A stretch of DNA of 8,823 nt from Bacteroidales bacterium UBA4331. Its GTDB lineage: Bacteria > Bacteroidota > Bacteroidia > Bacteroidales > Paludibacteraceae. The position numbers were made by a program, and so were the translations under genes. This document shows positions 6,624-8,823 of the stretch, in pieces (within the stretch, counting starts at the first letter, position 1; the number at the start of each line of letters is the position of its first letter). The notes under the pieces were generated by a model. The model searched no databases and was not told the origin of the DNA. It was given only the letters and a program-made list of their open reading frames with translations. The stretch lies in contig DGTR01000014.1 in assembly GCA_002394395.1 (NCBI GenBank), forward strand, positions 1 to 8,823, given 5' to 3'.

Positions 6624-7094
6624 TTAATTTTGTGCAAAGGTACTACTTTTTTTTGATTTACGCAAGAAATATGCCTCAATTTGTTCTTTTTTTTCAGGAT
6701 AGAGTTCGAGAAGTTGCTCCTTGGAGAGGCGATAGGAGATGGTTATATGTCGGTTGCCATCGGCATTGATGCGCGCCATCTCGCGGCGGAAGAGCCGGCC
6801 GTGAGAGGAGGTGTCGCGGAGTTGATTAACAGCAATATAATAATGAATCATCTCATGGAGGATGGTGTCCTCAATGAGGGGTTCGGGGAGGTCAATACGC
6901 GTGTTAATACGGAGCACGAAGTTCTCGTTGCGGTATTGCCCGAAAAGGCCCTGTTTGCGGCGGGTGAAGGTGAGTTTGCCGAGGAAGCCTTTGGCGTGGG
7001 AGAGGCGGATGGGGACGGGAGGGAGAGCCCCACCGAAGAAACGGGCATTGAAATCATCAAAGCGGGATTGGATGTAGGGGATGGTGGGGATCAT
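6624..7094 (-). CDS. SprT-like zinc metalloprotease-fold protein
   Basis: A 156-aa predicted cytoplasmic protein with no signal peptide. It shows the SprT-type zincin signature: HEMIH at residues 80-84 (His80, Glu81, His84) and a third zinc ligand His98 in SSHGRLFRREM. The N-terminal YIQSRFDDFNARFFGGALPP fits the SprT/Spartan start. There is no C-terminal cysteine zinc ribbon, unlike some SprT proteins. In eukaryotes the related Spartan cleaves DNA-protein crosslinks; the bacterial role is not established. It starts 9 bp after the gene at 7104-7457, so the two are likely co-transcribed. Its last codons (YFLRKSKKSSTFAQN) also carry the pfkA promoter. Confidence 0.88.
   Translation of the reverse strand: MIPTIPYIQSRFDDFNARFFGGALPPVPIRLSHAKGFLGKLTFTRRKQGLFGQYRNENFVLRINTRIDLPEPLIEDTILHEMIHYYIAVNQLRDTSSHGRLFRREMARINADGNRHITISYRLSKEQLLELYPEKKEQIEAYFLRKSKKSSTFAQN
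6635..6666 (-). promoter_or_regulatory. pfkA promoter, inside the SprT-like gene
   Basis: On the minus strand CTTG (6663-6666), 20 bases and TACCTTTG (6635-6642) match the Bacteroidota promoter pattern, with TTG in place of full TTTG at -33. Predicted transcription start is about 6628, giving a 43-nt pfkA leader. The whole promoter overlaps the last codons of the SprT-like gene. Confidence 0.78.
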
Positions 7095-7103
7095 GTGGGA
7101 ATT

Positions 7104-7457
7104 TTAGATTGGAGATTGATAGGGATGCGACTGTTTGAAATCGTAGAGGAGGGAGTTGAACTTCCACGCCCGAGAGGTAGTGTATTTTTTGCCATTAGAG
7201 GCAATGTGATTTGCGGCTTCAAAGTCGGCTTCCATTTGGGCCTTGGCTTCCGGAGTGGTCAGGAGCTTGATTTGCGAGTTGGCGTACTTGAAGGCGGCAG
7301 AGTTCCATTTCTGGCGCGGAGACTGGTTTTTCTGGTAGGTTTCAGCGCGAGTACGGTAAAATTGTTTGCCATTTCGCATGTAGAAATAGCCACTGTCACG
7401 GCCATTAAGTTTGCCGCTGATCTTGTCGATGCCTGAGGATGTTATGATTTCTGACAT
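7104..7457 (-). CDS. Conserved-looking basic protein of unknown function
   Basis: A 117-aa protein that I cannot assign to a named family, although its pattern resembles short uncharacterised Bacteroidales proteins. It has no signal peptide or membrane segment. It begins with ISGKLNGRDSGYFYMRNGKQ, which could form a beta hairpin, followed by NQSPRQKWNSAAFKYA and a likely helical middle part (TPEAKAQMEADFEAANHI). The C-terminus is aromatic (AWKFNSLLYDFKQSHPY). It is basic, with 18 Lys/Arg against 9 Asp/Glu, so nucleic-acid binding is possible but unproven. It is the first gene after the promoter at 7613-7644 and lies 9 bp before the SprT-like gene. Its leader contains an AT palindrome and 11-bp tandem repeats. 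Confidence 0.75.
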   Translation of the reverse strand: MSEIITSSGIDKISGKLNGRDSGYFYMRNGKQFYRTRAETYQKNQSPRQKWNSAAFKYANSQIKLLTTPEAKAQMEADFEAANHIASNGKKYTTSRAWKFNSLLYDFKQSHPYQSPI

Positions 7458-7477
7458 AAAAAAGAGGGGTTTAAATG

Positions 7478-7504
7478 TATATTATATATTCAATATATAA
7501 TATA
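7478..7504. repeat. 27-bp AT-only palindrome before a start codon
   Basis: Arms TATATTATATATT (7478-7490) and AATATATAATATA (7492-7504) are perfect reverse complements around a single C. It ends 20 bp before the ATG of the gene at 7104-7457, in the transcribed leader. It could be an operator or an AU hairpin near the ribosome-binding region. Confidence 0.7.
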
Positions 7505-7559
7505 ATGTTATACATAAATTTGGGCTCGTTTTTGAACCGATAAAGTTATTACATTATTT

Positions 7560-7592
7560 TTGACTGTCGCTTGACCGTCGTTTGACTGTCGT
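7560..7592. repeat. Three tandem 11-bp repeats, TTGACYGTCGY
   Basis: Three head-to-tail units at 7560, 7571 and 7582 match TTGACYGTCGY, differing only at the Y positions. They lie about 14-46 nt after the predicted transcription start from the 7613-7644 promoter. The regular period of 11 bp is close to one DNA turn, which suits a multimeric regulator, but no such protein is identified. Confidence 0.7.
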
Positions 7593-7612
7593 TCCGCTAA
7601 GCAAAAACAATG

Positions 7613-7644
7613 CAAAGGTACAACAAAAAAATGGGATATGCAAA
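7613..7644 (-). promoter_or_regulatory. Promoter of the 7457-6624 gene pair
   Basis: TTTG (7641-7644), 20 bases and TACCTTTG (7613-7620) on the minus strand fit the Bacteroidota consensus. The predicted start is about 7606, giving a leader of about 150 nt. The whole promoter, including its spacer, is nearly identical to the one at 8567-8598. A-rich sequence lies directly upstream. Confidence 0.82.
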
Positions 7645-7715
7645 TAAAAATATAGAAAATCGCAAAAAATGAAATAACGTCGCCAGTAAAGAGGCAGACA
7701 GAACAACGAAAATTC

Positions 7716-7769
7716 CGAGATAACGAGATATCGAGAGATCGAGATACGAGATAACGATATATCGAGAGA
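7716..7769. repeat. Pair of 23-bp repeats in a GAGATA-rich tract
   Basis: Units at 7716-7738 and 7747-7769 start with CGAGATAACGA, end with TATCGAGAGA and differ at one position. Each holds a small ATATCGA-type dyad, and the 8 bp between them continue the GAGATA pattern. This is a degenerate minisatellite upstream of a promoter. Only two units are present. Confidence 0.6.
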
Positions 7770-7854
7770 ATGAAAGAAAGGCATCCATGAACAGGGGAAG
7801 AGGGCAACGGGAATGAAAAACGCGTTCGTGAAACTCGAGCGCACAGGACACTAT

Positions 7855-7873
7855 TGTTGGATAACATCCAACA
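7855..7873. repeat. GGAT-NNN-ATCC hairpin, copy 1
   Basis: TGTTGGAT, AAC, ATCCAACA: an 8-bp stem with a 3-base loop. It shares the GGAT/ATCC core with four other elements in the window but has TT/AA where others have CC/GG, so the outer stem is preserved by paired changes. Confidence 0.65.
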
Positions 7874-7890
7874 CAATGAACGATGTGCAT

Positions 7891-7907
7891 GCCGGATAAA
7901 ATCCGGC
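7891..7907. repeat. GGAT-NNN-ATCC hairpin, copy 2
   Basis: GCCGGAT, AAA, ATCCGGC: a 7-bp stem with a 3-base loop, followed by GGAAA. The flanks (ATG before, GGAAA after) match copy 5 at 8744-8760. Confidence 0.7.
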
Positions 7908-7932
7908 GGAAATGGACGGAGGATTATTGGGC

Positions 7933-7949
7933 GGCGGATAACATCCGCC
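7933..7949. repeat. GGAT-NNN-ATCC hairpin, copy 3
   Basis: GGCGGAT, AAC, ATCCGCC: a 7-bp stem with a 3-base loop. The loop equals that of copy 1, and the outer stem differs from copies 2, 4 and 5 by a compensated pair change. It lies just beyond the terminator of the 8017-8295 gene. Confidence 0.7.
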
Positions 7950-7961
7950 TGTAATACGAAG

Positions 7962-7990
7962 AAAAAACGCCCGAGGGGTTGGCTCGGACG
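7962..7990 (-). terminator. Rho-independent terminator of the small secreted protein gene
   Basis: On the minus strand CGTCCGAG pairs with CTCGGGCG (one U-G pair) around a seven-base loop CCAACCC (7968-7990). Six T follow (7962-7967). It begins 26 bp after the stop codon of the 8017-8295 gene. Confidence 0.88.
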
Positions 7991-8016
7991 ATAGTTTATG
8001 GAAATAGTTTGAAATA

Positions 8017-8295
8017 TTACATATTGAAATAATACTTATATTCTCCACTCCAGAACATATATCTATATCCATCTTTGTCAGACCGAGAAACATAACGGAT
8101 TACGCCATCAAAACAAATGCAATATGCATCACAAGCATTTGTCGCCTGATAAACCATTTGATTATACCATTTATATACACCTCTTTCATTAAACACAGTG
8201 ACTTCTTGACGCTCTCTATAACCATCAGGAGCATCACAGGCAAACGTAATCCCAGCAAATAAAACAGCTGCAAATAACATTATTAACTTTTTCAT
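8017..8295 (-). CDS. Small secreted Cys/Tyr-rich protein, unknown
   Basis: A 92-aa protein with a clear Sec signal (MKKLIMLFAAVLFAGITFA) and predicted cleavage before Cys20. The preceding TFA is a poor lipobox, so free secretion is more likely than lipidation. The mature part has about 73 residues with four cysteines (20, 55, 59, 61), including YCICFDG, and 11 tyrosines clustered toward the C-terminus (GYRYMFWSGEYKYYF). I do not recognise the family. It has its own terminator, and the nearest upstream promoter is at 8567-8598, which would give a leader of about 265 nt containing a long inverted repeat. Its base composition is visibly more AT-rich than the pfkA operon, which hints at separate origin. 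The signal peptide and terminator support it being real. Confidence 0.72.
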   Translation of the reverse strand: MKKLIMLFAAVLFAGITFACDAPDGYRERQEVTVFNERGVYKWYNQMVYQATNACDAYCICFDGVIRYVSRSDKDGYRYMFWSGEYKYYFNM

Positions 8296-8393
8296 TTTGT
8301 TTGTTGGCGGTTATATCCCATCGCCTCGTCGGTTTTTAGATTAATAAATTAAGTAAATCCCCATATAAAAAGAAATATGAGCGCTTCCTTATC

Positions 8394-8506
8394 ATCCTTG
8401 AGGCTGTAGGAAATGCCCATTCACCGATAAGTCACGCCCATATACGATATGGACGCTTGCGGACTTATTATCGGTGAATCATTAAAACTTCCTACATTCC
8501 AAGGAT
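8394..8506 (-). ncRNA. Long imperfect inverted repeat, candidate structured leader RNA
   Basis: Three nested stems stack into one rod. The outer stem pairs 8394-8412 with 8489-8506, about 17 pairs with one bulge and one mismatch. The middle stem pairs 8419-8429 with 8469-8479, 11 perfect pairs, and can continue through AGTC/GACT with a small bulge. The tip pairs CCATAT (8438-8443) with ATATGG (8447-8452) around a three-base loop. It lies between the promoter at 8567-8598 and the small secreted protein gene, so in its transcript it would be a leader structure. No known riboswitch is recognised. A miniature transposable element is the main alternative. Confidence 0.55.
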
Positions 8507-8566
8507 TCCAATAAATCGCAAACGCGAAATACAATATGTCATGTCAGTCCTTTCGGAAAGACGGTG

Positions 8567-8598
8567 CAAAGGTACAACAAAAAAACGGAATATGCAAG
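8567..8598 (-). promoter_or_regulatory. Promoter upstream of the structured leader
   Basis: CTTG (8595-8598), 20 bases and TACCTTTG (8567-8574) on the minus strand. The predicted start is about 8560. It matches the 7613-7644 promoter almost base for base across both boxes and the spacer. It could drive the small secreted protein gene, the structured RNA, or both. Confidence 0.8.
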
Positions 8599-8644
8599 AG
8601 AAATGGGGATTTTTTTAGAAAAATATGCCACTTTATGCCGGAAT

Positions 8645-8674
8645 AGGCAGATTTAGGCAGATTTTGGCAGATTT
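8645..8674. repeat. Three tandem 10-bp repeats, WGGCAGATTT
   Basis: Units at 8645, 8655 and 8665 match WGGCAGATTT, with the start of a fourth (TGGG) after them. They end about 46 bp upstream of the -33 box of the 8567-8598 promoter, in its direction of reading. The 10-bp period places every unit on the same face of the helix, as expected for activator sites. The binding protein is unknown. Confidence 0.65.
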
Positions 8675-8708
8675 TGGGAAGGGAAGCACCGCAGGTAAAC
8701 CGCCCTAA

Positions 8709-8725
8709 GCCGGATGACATCCGGC
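8709..8725. repeat. GGAT-NNN-ATCC hairpin, copy 4
   Basis: GCCGGAT, GAC, ATCCGGC: a 7-bp stem with a 3-base loop. The stem is identical to copies 2 and 5; the loop differs. It lies upstream of the 10-bp tandem repeats relative to the 8567-8598 promoter. Confidence 0.7.
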
Positions 8726-8743
8726 ATAAAGGACGACGGAGAT

Positions 8744-8760
8744 GCCGGATATAATCCGGC
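8744..8760. repeat. GGAT-NNN-ATCC hairpin, copy 5
   Basis: GCCGGAT, ATA, ATCCGGC: a 7-bp stem with a 3-base loop, preceded by ATG and followed by GGAAA, as in copy 2. The remaining bases to the window edge (8761-8823) are A-rich and hold nothing I can identify. Confidence 0.7.
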
Positions 8761-8823
8761 GGAAAAAGAAGAAAGAAAAAAGCGCGCGAAGGAAAAAGAC
8801 AATTCGTAGCAGACAAAGTAAAA

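Noticed and set aside
6681..7436. 251-codon plus-strand open frame opposite the SprT-like and 7104-7457 genes
   Set aside because: The HEMIH zinc motif and tight gene pair on the minus strand explain the DNA; the plus-strand product is low-complexity and spans a gene boundary.
7508..7890. Overlapping minus-strand open frames of 96-122 codons
   Set aside because: They contain a promoter and two repeat families, and their products are Ser/Phe/Leu-rich low-complexity sequences typical of translated repeats.
7716..7949. CRISPR-like array from the 23-bp repeats and hairpins
   Set aside because: Only two 23-bp units with an 8-bp gap, the hairpins are irregularly spaced, and no cas gene is present.
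8306..8325. Hairpin GGCG/CGCC just before the small secreted protein gene
   Set aside because: Only four pairs around a 12-base loop; too weak to call a terminator or attenuator.
8394..8598. Retron or toxin-antitoxin RNA
   Set aside because: The long stem invites the idea, but no reverse transcriptase or recognisable toxin is in the window.
8544..8816. 90-codon minus-strand open frame
   Set aside because: It covers the 8567-8598 promoter, the 10-bp repeats and two hairpins; no domain or start signal supports it.

Overview
The window is a stretch of a Bacteroidales-type (phylum Bacteroidota) chromosome in which every supported gene and signal reads on the minus strand. The assignment rests on three things. 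The left edge is the 5' part of a 16S rRNA gene with Bacteroidota-style sequence. Four minus-strand promoters match the Bacteroidota pattern TTTG, about 20 bases, TAnnTTTG. The protein families (Omp28-like lipoproteins, a DUF6029-type outer membrane barrel) are typical of that phylum.

Layout, following transcription from right to left. (1) 8296-8823 has no convincing gene. It carries two GGAT-NNN-ATCC hairpins, three tandem 10-bp repeats, a strong promoter (8567-8598) and a roughly 113-nt imperfect inverted repeat (8394-8506) that would sit in the 5' leader of the next gene. (2) 8017-8295 encodes a small secreted Cys/Tyr-rich protein of unknown function, closed by a good intrinsic terminator. 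(3) 7458-7961 is a repeat-rich intergenic region with three more GGAT-NNN-ATCC hairpins, a 23-bp repeat pair, a near-copy of the upstream promoter, three 11-bp tandem repeats and a 27-bp AT palindrome. (4) 7104-7457 (unknown, basic) and 6624-7094 (SprT-like zinc protease fold) form a pair. (5) The pfkA promoter lies inside the 3' end of the SprT-like gene. pfkA heads a six-gene run that continues, with a 24-bp gap and then only overlaps, through a thioredoxin-like protein, a DUF6029-like barrel, an Omp28-like lipoprotein, a small secreted CCxxC protein and a second, longer Omp28-like lipoprotein. The run ends at a terminator at 649-674. (6) The rRNA operon promoter, its leader and the start of 16S follow.

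How the genes may work together: the five genes after pfkA all encode exported products. Three of them have thioredoxin-fold CxxC motifs, one is an outer membrane barrel, and one is a small cysteine-containing secreted protein. The tight overlaps suggest coordinated synthesis, possibly of an envelope redox or surface-protein module. That function is inference. The most striking non-coding signals are a 20-bp palindrome shared by the rRNA leader and the pfkA leader, the long structured leader before the small secreted protein, five compensating GGAT/ATCC hairpins, and a 7-bp tandem repeat inside the signal peptide of the barrel gene.
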